A DNA stretch of 64,000 bases from DATBRV01 sp036560145 (GTDB lineage: Bacteria; Myxococcota_A; UBA9160; SMWR01), in assembly GCA_036560145.1 (NCBI GenBank), contig DATBRV010000089.1, positions 1 to 64,000 on the forward strand, in the 5' to 3' direction. Under the pieces are notes generated by a model. The model was not told where the DNA came from and did no database searches. It was given only the letters and a program-made list of their open reading frames with translations. Position numbers and translations under genes: made by a program. Below are positions 7,355 through 16,206 of this stretch, in pieces (position 1 is the first letter of the stretch; each line of letters starts with the position of its first letter).

Positions 7355-9097
7355 GTGCGAGCCCCGAAGCCCGCGCCTCTTCTGGGCGTGGTCCTGTCGC
7401 TGGCCGCGGGAATCCTGCTTCGGGCTGCGCTCCGTGACGACTACGATCCCTCCCTCGACTGGGGCGTGCGACTCAATTGGGCGCGGCGCATCCTCCAGGC
7501 GACGGAGCTCGGTCCGCTGATCTCCGTGGGCGCCGCGGCGCTTCGCGGCGATGTCTCCAGCGCCTTCTCGCTCCTCTCCGGGCGCCAGGGCTCGCTCCTG
7601 TTCGCCGTGGCCTCGGGCGTCTACGTGTATCCCACCGAGCTCCTGCGCTTCGGAAGCGTGGCGCTCATGGCCCTGGGCCTCGTGGTCACTGGTTACAGCC
7701 TCGGCGCGGCGAAGCTGCTCGCCATCGCGAGCGACCTGATCGGCGTAGCGCTCGTGGTCCCGTTGTCTCGCGCGCTTCGCCTCTCCCGGACCACGGGAGT
7801 GGTGTCCGTCGCGATTCTCTCCTTGCTGGCGGCCAAGGCCCTCTTCGCGGTGCAGGCCTTCTACCACTTGTTCGGAGCGGCTGCCACGACCTTGTGTCTG
7901 TTGGCATTTGCGCGTGCGCTCCGCTCGCCGCCTGGGAGATCGGTTCGCGCGTGGCTCGGCGTCGGCGCGCTCTTCGGCCTCTCGATGTACGTGAACTGGT
8001 TCCTGCAGCAGCTCGCCCTCGCGGCCGCGCTGTTTGCGCTGCTGGCGCGAGGCTTCGAGGAGGGCTGGCTCGGGCGCGCGCTTCGCTGCGGAATCGCGAT
8101 GTCGGCGGCGGCCGCCGTCAGCGTCCTTCCGGCGATCGTCTATGCCGGCCTGCATTGGTACGCCCTGGACTGGCACCCGACCTCGGGGACCTACGCCACC
8201 GGAGGAGCCGTCTCCCTCTACCCCCCGAACGGGTTCGAGCGGATCGCAGCCTACACTGCTGGTGCCGCGGAGTATTTCACCCTTCCGCTTCTCGTCGCTG
8301 CGCTTCTGGGGGGAGTCGTCCTCGCGCGCGACCGCGCGACGCGTCCAGCCTTCTGGCTCTTGGGAAGCTGGCTCGCGATGCACGCCGGCTTCTTCGGTCT
8401 GATCAGCGACTTCGGTGGGCGCTTCATGCGCACCTTCCAGAGCGCGGAGCTTCCCGTCGCCCTGTGGGCGGCCTGCGGCATCGCAGCTCTGGGAAGCGCG
8501 CTGGCTCGCGGGCTGGCCCGCGCGCGCGGGCAGGGGCCACACACGGCTGCTGCAGCCGCCCTTGCCACGGCCGTGGTGCTACTCGTGGCTCTCGCGCCCA
8601 ACCTTCGCCGCGACGTGTCGCTTCTGCGCGGCCGCGGCGACATCTCCGGCAGCATGCCGCGTTTCCACAGCGAGTACCCGCGCAGCCGCGACGTCATGGA
8701 GCTCTGCGACCAGCTCGCAGTGATGGTTCCCGCCGGCAGCAACGTGCTCACGGAATCCTGGCAGCTCCTCGAAGCCGTGTGCCCCGCCGCGCGCCGCTGG
8801 CAGGTGGTGAACCTTCCCGGCGTCTGCCAGTTCCCGGACGACACCGGGCGGCGTCAATGGCTCGCGACACGATTCCCCCGCTACCGTTCCGACGCTCCCC
8901 ATCTGGTCATCCTCGAGCGGCGCACTGGATCGAGTGCCGCGGATCAGGAGCGGTGCCTGGAACGATTGGTTTCGTTCGCGGTGCTGCACCCAGTCGGCGT
9001 GGCGCTCGAGGGGCGCGACGCCCCCGACGCGTTCTACACGAGGGCTCTGCTGCTGGAACCGGACGGGGCGAGCGCTACGACGAGCGACCGCTGGTGA
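7355..9097 (+). CDS. Polytopic membrane protein, GT-C (GT39/PMT-like) architecture
   Basis: 580 residues with about ten hydrophobic segments in the first 430 residues and a soluble C-terminal domain of about 130. An early loop reads LRDDYDPSLDWGVRLNW; acidic residues after the first membrane helix are where GT-C lipid-linked-sugar glycosyltransferases carry their catalytic Asp. No family signature is certain, so the function is only suggested by architecture and glycan-gene neighbours. I chose GTG 7355 because the first membrane helix begins directly after it; upstream in-frame sequence is not hydrophobic. No strong ribosome site is visible. Confidence 0.65.
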   Translation: MRAPKPAPLLGVVLSLAAGILLRAALRDDYDPSLDWGVRLNWARRILQATELGPLISVGAAALRGDVSSAFSLLSGRQGSLLFAVASGVYVYPTELLRFGSVALMALGLVVTGYSLGAAKLLAIASDLIGVALVVPLSRALRLSRTTGVVSVAILSLLAAKALFAVQAFYHLFGAAATTLCLLAFARALRSPPGRSVRAWLGVGALFGLSMYVNWFLQQLALAAALFALLARGFEEGWLGRALRCGIAMSAAAAVSVLPAIVYAGLHWYALDWHPTSGTYATGGAVSLYPPNGFERIAAYTAGAAEYFTLPLLVAALLGGVVLARDRATRPAFWLLGSWLAMHAGFFGLISDFGGRFMRTFQSAELPVALWAACGIAALGSALARGLARARGQGPHTAAAAALATAVVLLVALAPNLRRDVSLLRGRGDISGSMPRFHSEYPRSRDVMELCDQLAVMVPAGSNVLTESWQLLEAVCPAARRWQVVNLPGVCQFPDDTGRRQWLATRFPRYRSDAPHLVILERRTGSSAADQERCLERLVSFAVLHPVGVALEGRDAPDAFYTRALLLEPDGASATTSDRW

Positions 9098-9224
9098 CGC
9101 GCAGCGGCTCGAAGCCGCGGACATCGACGCGCGCCACGAGCCGGGACCGGAGCATCTGACACCATACGGTTAGGAGCGGGATGTTGCGGTAGCGGACCGC
9201 CGCTTGCGGATGGCGCATGTTGAT

Positions 9225-9248
9225 GGGAACCCCTCACCCGGGGATCCC
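9225..9248. terminator. Hairpin, possible terminator without T-tract
   Basis: GGGAACCCC (9225-9233) pairs with GGGGATCCC (9240-9248) across a TCACCC loop, with one mismatch in nine. It lies about 130 bases after the membrane-protein stop. No run of T follows, so intrinsic termination is uncertain. Confidence 0.35.
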
Positions 9249-9489
9249 ACCGTCCAGCAGCCGTTTCGCGTACGGCCAGGTTGGAAGGCGGTCCGGTCGC
9301 GCCCACGGGCGTCGGGATCGGGCCGGTTGGCCCAGGCTTCGGTGGTTTCCGGTCGGTGGTTCGCGGCGGGGCGGACGGGAAGCTCGTGCGCCAGCTGGCG
9401 AAGCGCCCGCTCGCGGGGCTTGGATCCATCTGGAGCCGGTCGCTCCATCTCGGTCTGGCCGCCTTCCCCGGGCCTGGATCGGACCGGGG

Positions 9490-9516
9490 ATTTACTATAC
9501 GCTGCGTATCGTAAAT
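9490..9516. promoter_or_regulatory. Large palindrome, probable TetR-type operator of the catabolic operon
   Basis: ATTTACTATACG (9490-9501) and CGTATCGTAAAT (9505-9516) are inverted repeats with 11 of 12 positions matching around a CTG centre. It is a strikingly AT-rich island in GC-rich surroundings, 38 bases upstream of the SDR start codon, so a bound protein would cover the promoter. The right half contains GTATCGTAA, which also occurs at 61820-61828 at the start of a TetR-family gene. I infer that this TetR controls the operon. Confidence 0.7.
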
Positions 9517-9553
9517 ACCCTGGGTGCCCACGAACGAGCTTGGAGGCAGAGAA

Positions 9554-10441
9554 ATGGGACTGCTGGATGGCCGGGCCGCCGTCGTCACGGGCGGCGGACG
9601 CGGGATTGGCCGGGGGCACTGCCTCCACCTCGCCGAGCAGGGCGCGGCGGTGGTGGTCTGCGACGTCGACCTCACCGAGGCGCGCAAGGTGGTGGAGGAG
9701 ATCGCGGCCAAGGGCGGCAAAGCCGTCGCCAGCGGCGAGGACATCGGCACGCGCGCGGGCGCCCGGGCCCTGATCGAGCAGTGCGTGAGCACGTTCGGCG
9801 CGATCCAGATCCTGGTCAACAACGCAGGCAACGTCCGCGACAAGTCCTTCCTCAAGATGACGGACGACGACTTCAGCGAGGTGCTGCGCGTGCACGTGCT
9901 GGGGACCTTCCTGTGCGGGCAGGAAGCCGCGCTGCGCATGCGCGACCAGGGGACCGGCGGCTGCATCGTGAACACCGTCTCCGCCGCGCACTTCGGGAAC
10001 TTCGGACAGACCAACTACTCCGCCTCCAAGGGCGCGATCGCCTCCATGACCTACACCTGGGCCGGCGAGCTCGCGCGCTTCGGGATCCGCGTCAACGCGA
10101 TCAGCCCGGCGGGCACCACGCGCATGTCGGCCACTGCCAGGATCGGCGGCAAGGAGGTCGCGCTGCCGGTGATCGACCCGAACCGCAACGGCGCCTTCGT
10201 GGCCTTCCTGTGCAGCGACGAAGCGAACTGGGTCACGGGACAGATCTTCGGCACCGGCGCGGATCGGACCCTGATCCTCGAGCAGCCGCGCTACGGCACC
10301 GGCATGTTCAAGCCGGAGGGTTGGTCGGTGGAGGACCTGCGCAAGCACTTCAAGGGCGTCTTCGGAAACCGGCTCGAGCCGTTCGGGCTGATGAAGGAGC
10401 CGTACCCGTTCTACGCCGGCGTGCGCCCCGGGGAGAAGTGA
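9554..10441 (+). CDS. Short-chain dehydrogenase/reductase
   Basis: 295 residues, a classical SDR. TGGGRGIG (12-19) is the nucleotide loop, NNAG is at 89-92, and the catalytic residues are Ser143, Tyr155 and Lys159 (Y-S-A-S-K). The acidic VCDVD at the end of the second strand favours NAD(H). The ATG has GGAGG 7 bases upstream. As first gene of a beta-oxidation-type operon with hydratase-2-like genes, it could be the 3-hydroxyacyl-CoA dehydrogenase of the pathway or oxidise a ring hydroxyl. The C-terminal about 45 residues exceed a minimal SDR. Confidence 0.87.
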   Translation: MGLLDGRAAVVTGGGRGIGRGHCLHLAEQGAAVVVCDVDLTEARKVVEEIAAKGGKAVASGEDIGTRAGARALIEQCVSTFGAIQILVNNAGNVRDKSFLKMTDDDFSEVLRVHVLGTFLCGQEAALRMRDQGTGGCIVNTVSAAHFGNFGQTNYSASKGAIASMTYTWAGELARFGIRVNAISPAGTTRMSATARIGGKEVALPVIDPNRNGAFVAFLCSDEANWVTGQIFGTGADRTLILEQPRYGTGMFKPEGWSVEDLRKHFKGVFGNRLEPFGLMKEPYPFYAGVRPGEK

Positions 10442-10451
10442 GAGCGGCGCC

Positions 10452-11876
10452 ATGGCGGGAATCCTCTCCTACGGAGCCTACGTGCCGCCCACGCGGCTCG
10501 GCTTCGCGACGCTCGCGGGCAAGCCCGCCAGGCCGGACGCGCAGGGACCCGAGCGGGCGGTGGCCTGGGCGGACGAAGACAGCGTGACGATGGGCGTGGC
10601 GGCGGCGGCGAGCTGCCTGCGCGGCTTCGACCGCGCCAGCGTCGACGCGCTCTTCTTCGCCTCCACCACGCATCCCTTCCTCGAGAAGCAGACGGCGGCG
10701 CTGGTGGCAAAGGTGCTCGATCTGCGGCGCGACGTGGCCACCGCCGACCACGCCGGCTCGCTGCGCGCGGGAACCAGCGCGCTGCGCGCCGCCGCCGACG
10801 CGGTCGCCGCCGGCTCCGCCCGGCGCGTGCTGGTGATCGCGAGCGACTGTCGGCCGGGCGCCCCCGGCTCGGCACTCGAGCAGGGCTTCGGCGACGGCGC
10901 AGCGGCCTTCCTGATCGGCGACGCGGACGAGATCGCGGGCTTCGAGGCCTGGCACGCGGTGGCCGACGAGATCGTCGACGTCTGGCGCTCCCAGCAGGAC
11001 GCGTTCGTGCACTCCTGGGAGGATCGGTTCGTGGTCCAGGAGGGCTTCCATCCCAACCTGGTCGAGGCGGTGCGCGGCCTGCTCGCGAAGCTGGCGGACG
11101 CGCCCCCGGCGCCGATGCGCGCGGCCCTCTACGCGCCCGATGCGCGCAGCCACGCGGGGGTGGCTCGCGCGCTGCGCCTCTCCGCAGAGCAGCTAGAGGA
11201 CCCGCTCTTCGGCCGGCTCGGCAACGCGGGCGCGGCCTTCGCGCCGCTGCTGCTGGCCGCCGCCCTCGAGCAGGCGCGGCCGGGCGAGCGCCTGATCGTG
11301 GCCAGCTACGGCGACGGGGCGGAGGCGATCTCGCTGCGCGTCACCGGCCAGATCGAGAAGCTCGAGCCGCGCCGCGGCGTGGCCTGGCACCTCGCGCGCC
11401 GCCGCCCGGTCCGCAGCTACGAGCAATACCTGCGCGCGCGCGGCTTCGGCGAGCGCGAATACGAGCCGCCGCGCGACGCCGGCCTCTCCGCCACCATCCA
11501 TTTCCGGGATCGAGACGCGGACTTGTCTTTCAAGGGCCAGCGCTGCCGCGGCTGCGGGAAGGTGCAGTTCCCGCTCCAGCGCGTCTGCGAGACCTGCTTC
11601 CGCAAGGACGATTTCGAGCTGGTGCGGCTCTCGGATCACACGGGCCGGGTCGTGACCTACACCTTCGACTTCTTCTTCCCGACCCCCGAGCCGCCCACCA
11701 TCGTCACCATCACCGAGGTGGAGGGCGCGCGCATCCACCTCCAGCTGGTGAACGCGAAGCCGGAGCAGGCGCGGCCCGGGCTCCCGGTCGAGCTGGTCTT
11801 CCGCCGGATCCACCAGGTGGGCGGCCGGCCCAACTATTACTGGAAGGCGACGCCGGTTCCGGAGGGGGACGCCTGA
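10452..11876 (+). CDS. HMG-CoA synthase-like/DUF35 OB-fold fusion protein
   Basis: 474 residues in two parts. Residues 1-330 resemble HMG-CoA synthase (DEDSVTMGVAAAASC at 41-55 keeps the conserved acidic segment; RLGNAGAAFAPLL at 255-267). Residues 345-470 form a DUF35 domain with a zinc ribbon (Cys365, Cys368, Cys379, Cys382) and an OB fold. Where HMG-CoA synthase has its nucleophilic Cys, this protein reads D-H-A-G-S-L-R-A-G-T-S-A-L with no Cys, and the His region reads A-P-D-A-R-S-H. It is thus unlikely to perform the standard condensation. The following thiolase-like gene overlaps its stop by one base. DUF35 proteins typically bind thiolases and shape their active sites. Confidence 0.8.
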   Translation: MAGILSYGAYVPPTRLGFATLAGKPARPDAQGPERAVAWADEDSVTMGVAAAASCLRGFDRASVDALFFASTTHPFLEKQTAALVAKVLDLRRDVATADHAGSLRAGTSALRAAADAVAAGSARRVLVIASDCRPGAPGSALEQGFGDGAAAFLIGDADEIAGFEAWHAVADEIVDVWRSQQDAFVHSWEDRFVVQEGFHPNLVEAVRGLLAKLADAPPAPMRAALYAPDARSHAGVARALRLSAEQLEDPLFGRLGNAGAAFAPLLLAAALEQARPGERLIVASYGDGAEAISLRVTGQIEKLEPRRGVAWHLARRRPVRSYEQYLRARGFGEREYEPPRDAGLSATIHFRDRDADLSFKGQRCRGCGKVQFPLQRVCETCFRKDDFELVRLSDHTGRVVTYTFDFFFPTPEPPTIVTITEVEGARIHLQLVNAKPEQARPGLPVELVFRRIHQVGGRPNYYWKATPVPEGDA

Positions 11877-13024
11877 TGGCCGAGAGTCTGCGCGACAAGG
11901 TGGCGATCGTCGGGGTCGGCTGTTGCCAGTTCGGCGAGAACTGGGACCAGTCGCCGTCGGACATGATCGTGGACGCGGCCTACGAGGCGTACGCGGACGC
12001 CGGCATCGACGATCCGCAGCGCAGGATCGACGCCGTCTTCACCGGATCGGTCTACTCGCAGAAGGGCCCCCACGAGTGCAGCGACGCGCTCAAGCTCTGG
12101 AAGCCGGTCACGCTGGTCTCGAACTACTGCGCCACCGGCACCGACGCCTTCCGCTGCGGCGTGTTTTCGATCGCCGCGGGCGTCTACGACACCGTGCTGG
12201 TGGTGGGCTACGACAAGCCGAAGGACCGCGGCGTCTCGGGTCCCTCGGTGATGCTGAACCAGGTGCGCGATCTGCCGCAGACGCCGGCCGGCTGGTTCGC
12301 GCTCTGCGCCGCCACCTACTTCGAGAAGTACGGCGCCGGCCGCGAGGACCTGGCGCGGATCGCGGTCAAGAACCACAAGAACGGCACGCTGGCCCCCAAG
12401 TCGTTCCTCAAGCGCGAGATCACCCTGGAAGAGGCGCTCGGCGCGCGCATGATCTCCTGGCCGTTCGGCCTCTACGACTGCGCCGCGCAGACGGACGGAG
12501 CCGCCGCCGTGATCCTCACGCGGGCCGACCTCGCGAAGAGCTTCCGGCCGGATCCGATCTCGGTGCGCGGAGTCACCGTCTTCGCCGGGCCGAACCCGCA
12601 GAAGGATCCCAGCAACGACTTCCTCTCCTGGAAGCCGACGGCCTTCGCGGCGCAGGACGCCTACCGGCAGGCGGGCATCACCGATCCGCGGCGCGAGATC
12701 GACGTGGCGCAGGTACACGACTGCTTCACCCTGACGGAGCTGCTCTCCTACGAGGACCTCGGCTTCTGCGAGAAGGGCAGCGCCAAGGAGCACATCGCGA
12801 GCGGGACCTTCGCGCCCGGCGGCGAGCTGCCCGTGAACACCGACGGCGGGCTCAAGGCCTTCGGGCACCCGACCGGCGCCACGGGCGTCCGCATGCTCTA
12901 CGAGAACGTGCTCCAGCTGCGCGGGCAGGCGGGGCCGCGTCAGGTGAAGGGGGCGAGCGTCGCGCTCAGCCACAACATCGGCGGCCATCCGACGGCCTGC
13001 GGCATCGCGATCCTGGCGCGCTAG
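11876..13024 (+). CDS. Thiolase-like / lipid-transfer-protein family enzyme
   Basis: 382 residues of the SCP-x/lipid-transfer thiolase type. V-S-N-Y-C-A-T-G-T-D-A-F places a nucleophile-like Cys at 85, VHDCFTLTELL gives His281, and GHPTGATGVRM gives His331, followed by NIGGHPTACG near the end. Members of this group either cleave 3-ketoacyl-CoA or, paired with DUF35 proteins (Ltp2-type), carry out retro-aldol cleavage of steroid CoA esters. The Cys at 85 favours thiolysis over the aldolase role. The start overlaps the stop of the DUF35 fusion by one base, so the two products probably form a complex. Confidence 0.85.
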   Translation: MAESLRDKVAIVGVGCCQFGENWDQSPSDMIVDAAYEAYADAGIDDPQRRIDAVFTGSVYSQKGPHECSDALKLWKPVTLVSNYCATGTDAFRCGVFSIAAGVYDTVLVVGYDKPKDRGVSGPSVMLNQVRDLPQTPAGWFALCAATYFEKYGAGREDLARIAVKNHKNGTLAPKSFLKREITLEEALGARMISWPFGLYDCAAQTDGAAAVILTRADLAKSFRPDPISVRGVTVFAGPNPQKDPSNDFLSWKPTAFAAQDAYRQAGITDPRREIDVAQVHDCFTLTELLSYEDLGFCEKGSAKEHIASGTFAPGGELPVNTDGGLKAFGHPTGATGVRMLYENVLQLRGQAGPRQVKGASVALSHNIGGHPTACGIAILAR

Positions 13025-13052
13025 CCGAGCAGCCGGGCAGAGGCAGACCGAG

Positions 13053-13802
13053 ATGGGCGCCGCCTACCAGAACATCCTCTACGAAGTCGCAGACGGCATC
13101 GCGACCATCACGCTCAACCGTCCGGAGAAGCTGAACGCCTACACGCTCGAAATGGGCGAGGAGGTGGTCGACGCCTTCGCCCGGATCCGCGCGGACGCCG
13201 GCGTCCGCGTCGCGATCCTCACCGGCGCCGGCCGCGGCTTCTGCGCGGGCGTCGATCTGGACGCGCTGCGCGCGCACCAGACGGAACCCGCCGCCAGCGG
13301 GAAGCCCCGGCTGGGCGAAGAGGATTTCGTGCGCGTGCTCCCGCTCGAGCTGCTGGAGTTCCCCAAACCGGTGATCGCCGCCATCAACGGCGCCGCGATC
13401 GGGGTCGGCGTCACCATGACGCTTCCCTGCGACATCCGGATCGCCGCCGACACGGCCAAGCTGGGCCTCACCTTCGCCAGGCTGGGCCTGCTCCCGGGCC
13501 TCGGCAGCACCCACCTGCTGCCCCAGCTGGTCGGAATCGCGAAGGCGCTCGAGCTGGTGCTCACGGCGCGCGTGATCCCGGCGGCGGAGGCCGCCGAGAT
13601 CGGGCTGGTGAACCGCGTGGTGCCGGCGGCGTCGCTCCTCGACGAGGCGCGCGCCCTGGCGCGCGCGATGCTGGAATCCCGGCCCGAGGTGCTGGCCGCC
13701 GCCAAGACGGCCCTGCGCCAGGGCGCCCGCGCCAGCATGTCCGAATCGATCCACCACGAACGAGAGGCGAGCGCGAAGCTGCGCGCCGCGCCGCGGCGCT
13801 AG
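13053..13802 (+). CDS. Enoyl-CoA hydratase/isomerase (crotonase) family protein
   Basis: 249 residues with the crotonase oxyanion-hole motifs GRGFCAGVDLDAL (60-72) and NGAAIGVG (112-119). Of the two catalytic glutamates of classical enoyl-CoA hydratase, the second is kept (Glu167 in A-L-E-L-V-L) but the first aligns with a Phe (141, in L-G-L-T-F-A-R). This suggests an isomerase, hydrolase or C-C lyase rather than simple hydration. The operon also has a MaoC pair that could serve as the hydratase. The gap from the thiolase gene is 28 bases. Confidence 0.85.
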   Translation: MGAAYQNILYEVADGIATITLNRPEKLNAYTLEMGEEVVDAFARIRADAGVRVAILTGAGRGFCAGVDLDALRAHQTEPAASGKPRLGEEDFVRVLPLELLEFPKPVIAAINGAAIGVGVTMTLPCDIRIAADTAKLGLTFARLGLLPGLGSTHLLPQLVGIAKALELVLTARVIPAAEAAEIGLVNRVVPAASLLDEARALARAMLESRPEVLAAAKTALRQGARASMSESIHHEREASAKLRAAPRR

Positions 13803-13825
13803 CCGACGACCCCGGAGGAATCCCC

Positions 13826-15007
13826 ATGGACTTCGAGTTCTCCCCCGAAGAGCGCGCCTTCGCCGAAGAGGTCGAGAAGTTTCTCGACGCGCACGCGACG
13901 CCCGAGGTGGCCGACGTGACCCGCGAGAACATGGCGCAGATCGTCGACACGCCCGCCCGGCGCGCCTTCATGAAGCAGCTCTCGGCGCGGGGCTGGATCG
14001 GGATGACCTGGCCGAAGGAGTACGGCGGCCAGGAGAAGCAGGGCGTCTACGAGTACCTGCTCAACGAGGCGCTCGCCCGCCGCGGCGCCCCGCAGATCGG
14101 CAAGGGCGCCGGCATCGTCGGCAAGACCCTGATCCGCCATGCGAGCGACAAGCTCAAGCGCGAGTTCCTGCCCCAGATCGTGCGCGGCGAGATCGAATTT
14201 GCCGTCGGCTACAGCGAGCCCCAGGCCGGTTCCGACGCGGCCAACATGCAGCTCAAGGCCGAGAAGGTGCCGGGCGGCTGGAAGCTCAACGGCCAGAAGA
14301 TCTGGACCACCTCGGCGCACTTCGCCGACTGGTACTGGCTGGGCGCCCGCACCGACCCGGAGAAGGCGAAGCACGACGGCATCAGCCTGTTCCTGATCCC
14401 GATGAACCACCCCGGGCTCACGATCCAGGCCACCCCGACGATCGGCGACGAGCGCACCAACACGGTCTTCTTCAACGACGTCTTCGTCCCCGACGACTAC
14501 CTGGTCGGTCAGCGCGGCAGCGGCTTCCAGTACGTCTCGGAGGCCCTCGACCTCGAGCGCTTCACGATGTTCACCTTCTCGCCGATCGAGCAGAAGTTCG
14601 AGGAGGTGGTCGAATACGTGAAGAGCGAGGAGCGGGACGGCCAGCCGCTGCGCGAGGACCCGGTGGTGCGCCAGCGGATCGCACAGCTCGCCACCCAGTG
14701 CGAGGTGGCGCGCGTGCTCGGCCTGCGTTTCGTGGCGGCCTCCACCACCAAGGGCAAGCCCCCCACCGTCGAGGCTTCGGAGTACAAGCTCTACGCCACC
14801 CAGCTCTCGCAGCGGGTGGCGAACGCGGCCGTCGACATCGCGGGGGCGGGCGGGCAGCTGCGGGTGCACACCGGCGACGCACCGCTGCGCGGGCGGCCCG
14901 AGATGAGCTACCGCTACTCGGTGATCGATACGATCGGCGGCGGCGCCTCCGAGATCCAGAAGAACATCATCGCGCGGCGCAAGCTCGGCTTGCCGAAGAA
15001 CTTCTGA
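13826..15007 (+). CDS. Acyl-CoA dehydrogenase, catalytic-type subunit
   Basis: 393 residues. AVGYSEPQAGSDAANMQLKA is the FAD/substrate motif, and LDLERFTMF supplies a Glu in the helix position used by isovaleryl-CoA and ChsE4-type enzymes. The C-terminal 'YEG' is replaced by T-I-G-G-G-A-S-E-I-Q-K, as in steroid side-chain dehydrogenases. GGAGGA precedes the ATG. The 17245-18399 protein in the same operon lacks the base and is the probable partner. Expected role: first dehydrogenation of a branched or bulky acyl-CoA. Confidence 0.88.
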   Translation: MDFEFSPEERAFAEEVEKFLDAHATPEVADVTRENMAQIVDTPARRAFMKQLSARGWIGMTWPKEYGGQEKQGVYEYLLNEALARRGAPQIGKGAGIVGKTLIRHASDKLKREFLPQIVRGEIEFAVGYSEPQAGSDAANMQLKAEKVPGGWKLNGQKIWTTSAHFADWYWLGARTDPEKAKHDGISLFLIPMNHPGLTIQATPTIGDERTNTVFFNDVFVPDDYLVGQRGSGFQYVSEALDLERFTMFTFSPIEQKFEEVVEYVKSEERDGQPLREDPVVRQRIAQLATQCEVARVLGLRFVAASTTKGKPPTVEASEYKLYATQLSQRVANAAVDIAGAGGQLRVHTGDAPLRGRPEMSYRYSVIDTIGGGASEIQKNIIARRKLGLPKNF

Positions 15008-15012
15008 GCCGC

Positions 15013-16188
15013 ATGAGCGCCGCCCCGCCGGCAGCCGCGCTGGACGGCATCCGCGTGCTCGACTTCTCGACGGTCGGGCCCGCGGCGCGCTGCGCGCGCA
15101 TCCTCGCCGATTACGGCGCCGAGCTGGTCAAGGTCGGCTCGCCGCGCAAGGCGGCGCTCCAGATCGAGCCCGCGCATTGGGCCTACGGCGCCGGGCGCGG
15201 CGTCCGGCGGATCCGGATCGACCTCAAGGCCCGCGAGGGGCGCGAGGCCTTTCTCAGGCTGGTCGGGCAGGCCGACGTCGTGCTCGAGAGCTTCCGGCCG
15301 GGCGTCGCAAGCAGGCTTGGTGTGGGCTACGCCGATGCGTGTCGGGTCAACCCCCGGATCATCTACTGCTCGACCTCCGGCTACGGGCAGACCGGCCCGG
15401 CCTCGGGCTGGGCCGGCCACGATCTCGACTACCTCGCGGTGGGCGGCTTCCTGCACATGAGCGGACGCGGCGAGGGCGGCGCCCCCCAGCTCCCGGGCGC
15501 CAGCATCGCCGACGCCGCGGCGGGAGGCATGCAGGCGGCGATCGCGATCCTGGCGGCGCTGCTGCGCCGCGCGCGCACCGGGCGCGGCGAGTTCCTCGAC
15601 GTCTCCGTCGCCGAGGGCGTGCTCTCGCTGATGGCGCTGCTGCTCGACGAGCACCTCGCGACGGGCGCCGATCCCGCGCCCGGCCACGACGTGCTGAGCG
15701 GCCGCTTCGCCTGCTACGGCGTCTATGCGACGCGCGACGAGCGCTGGCTCGCGGTCGGCGCGATCGAGGCCGCCTTCTGGGCGAATCTGTGCCGAGCGCT
15801 CGGCCTCGAGCGCTGGATCGCGCACCAATACGACGACTCGAAACAGGACCTGATCCGCGCCGAGCTGGCCGCGGCCTTCCGCACCCGCGACCGCGACGCC
15901 TGGGTGGCGGAGCTCGCGCCCGCGGACACCTGCGTGGCGCCCGTGCTCTCGGTGTCCGAGCTGCCCCGCTTCGACCAGTTCCGGGCGCGCGGCGTGATCG
16001 GGGAGGTCGAGCAACCGCAGCACGGCCGCTTCCGGCAGCTCGCGCCGGTGCTGGCCGGCGCCGCGCGGCCGGATTCCGTGGCGCGGGTGCGAGGCGCCGA
16101 GGCGAGCGACGCCGAGCCGCTGCTGCGCGCCGCCGGCTATCCGGCGGCGGAGATCGAAGCCCTGCTCGGCGCAGGAACCGTCGCCTAG
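15013..16188 (+). CDS. CaiB/BaiF family III protein, probably alpha-methylacyl-CoA racemase
   Basis: 391 residues. His136 in GHDLDYLAVGG and Asp167 in G-A-S-I-A-D-A-A-A-G-G correspond to the His126/Asp156 acid-base pair of mycobacterial alpha-methylacyl-CoA racemase. The enzyme epimerises 2-methylacyl-CoA esters so that stereospecific acyl-CoA dehydrogenases can use them, a step required for sterol side chains and pristane-type chains. A CoA-transferase role is the alternative, since the fold is shared. It starts 6 bases after the acyl-CoA dehydrogenase stop. Confidence 0.78.
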   Translation: MSAAPPAAALDGIRVLDFSTVGPAARCARILADYGAELVKVGSPRKAALQIEPAHWAYGAGRGVRRIRIDLKAREGREAFLRLVGQADVVLESFRPGVASRLGVGYADACRVNPRIIYCSTSGYGQTGPASGWAGHDLDYLAVGGFLHMSGRGEGGAPQLPGASIADAAAGGMQAAIAILAALLRRARTGRGEFLDVSVAEGVLSLMALLLDEHLATGADPAPGHDVLSGRFACYGVYATRDERWLAVGAIEAAFWANLCRALGLERWIAHQYDDSKQDLIRAELAAAFRTRDRDAWVAELAPADTCVAPVLSVSELPRFDQFRARGVIGEVEQPQHGRFRQLAPVLAGAARPDSVARVRGAEASDAEPLLRAAGYPAAEIEALLGAGTVA

Positions 16189-16206
16189 GCGATGAGAGGA
16201 GTGAAC

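Larger units (their letters stand above)
9098..9553. other. Intergenic region upstream of the catabolic operon
   Basis: About 456 bases without a convincing gene. It contains a hairpin at 9225-9248 and a 27-bp palindrome at 9490-9516, described separately. Short open frames in between have no recognisable motifs and no ribosome sites. Confidence 0.55.

Noticed and set aside
9281..9514. Short plus-strand frame in the intergenic region before the operon
   Set aside because: No ribosome site, Gly/Arg-rich, and it runs through the palindromic operator.
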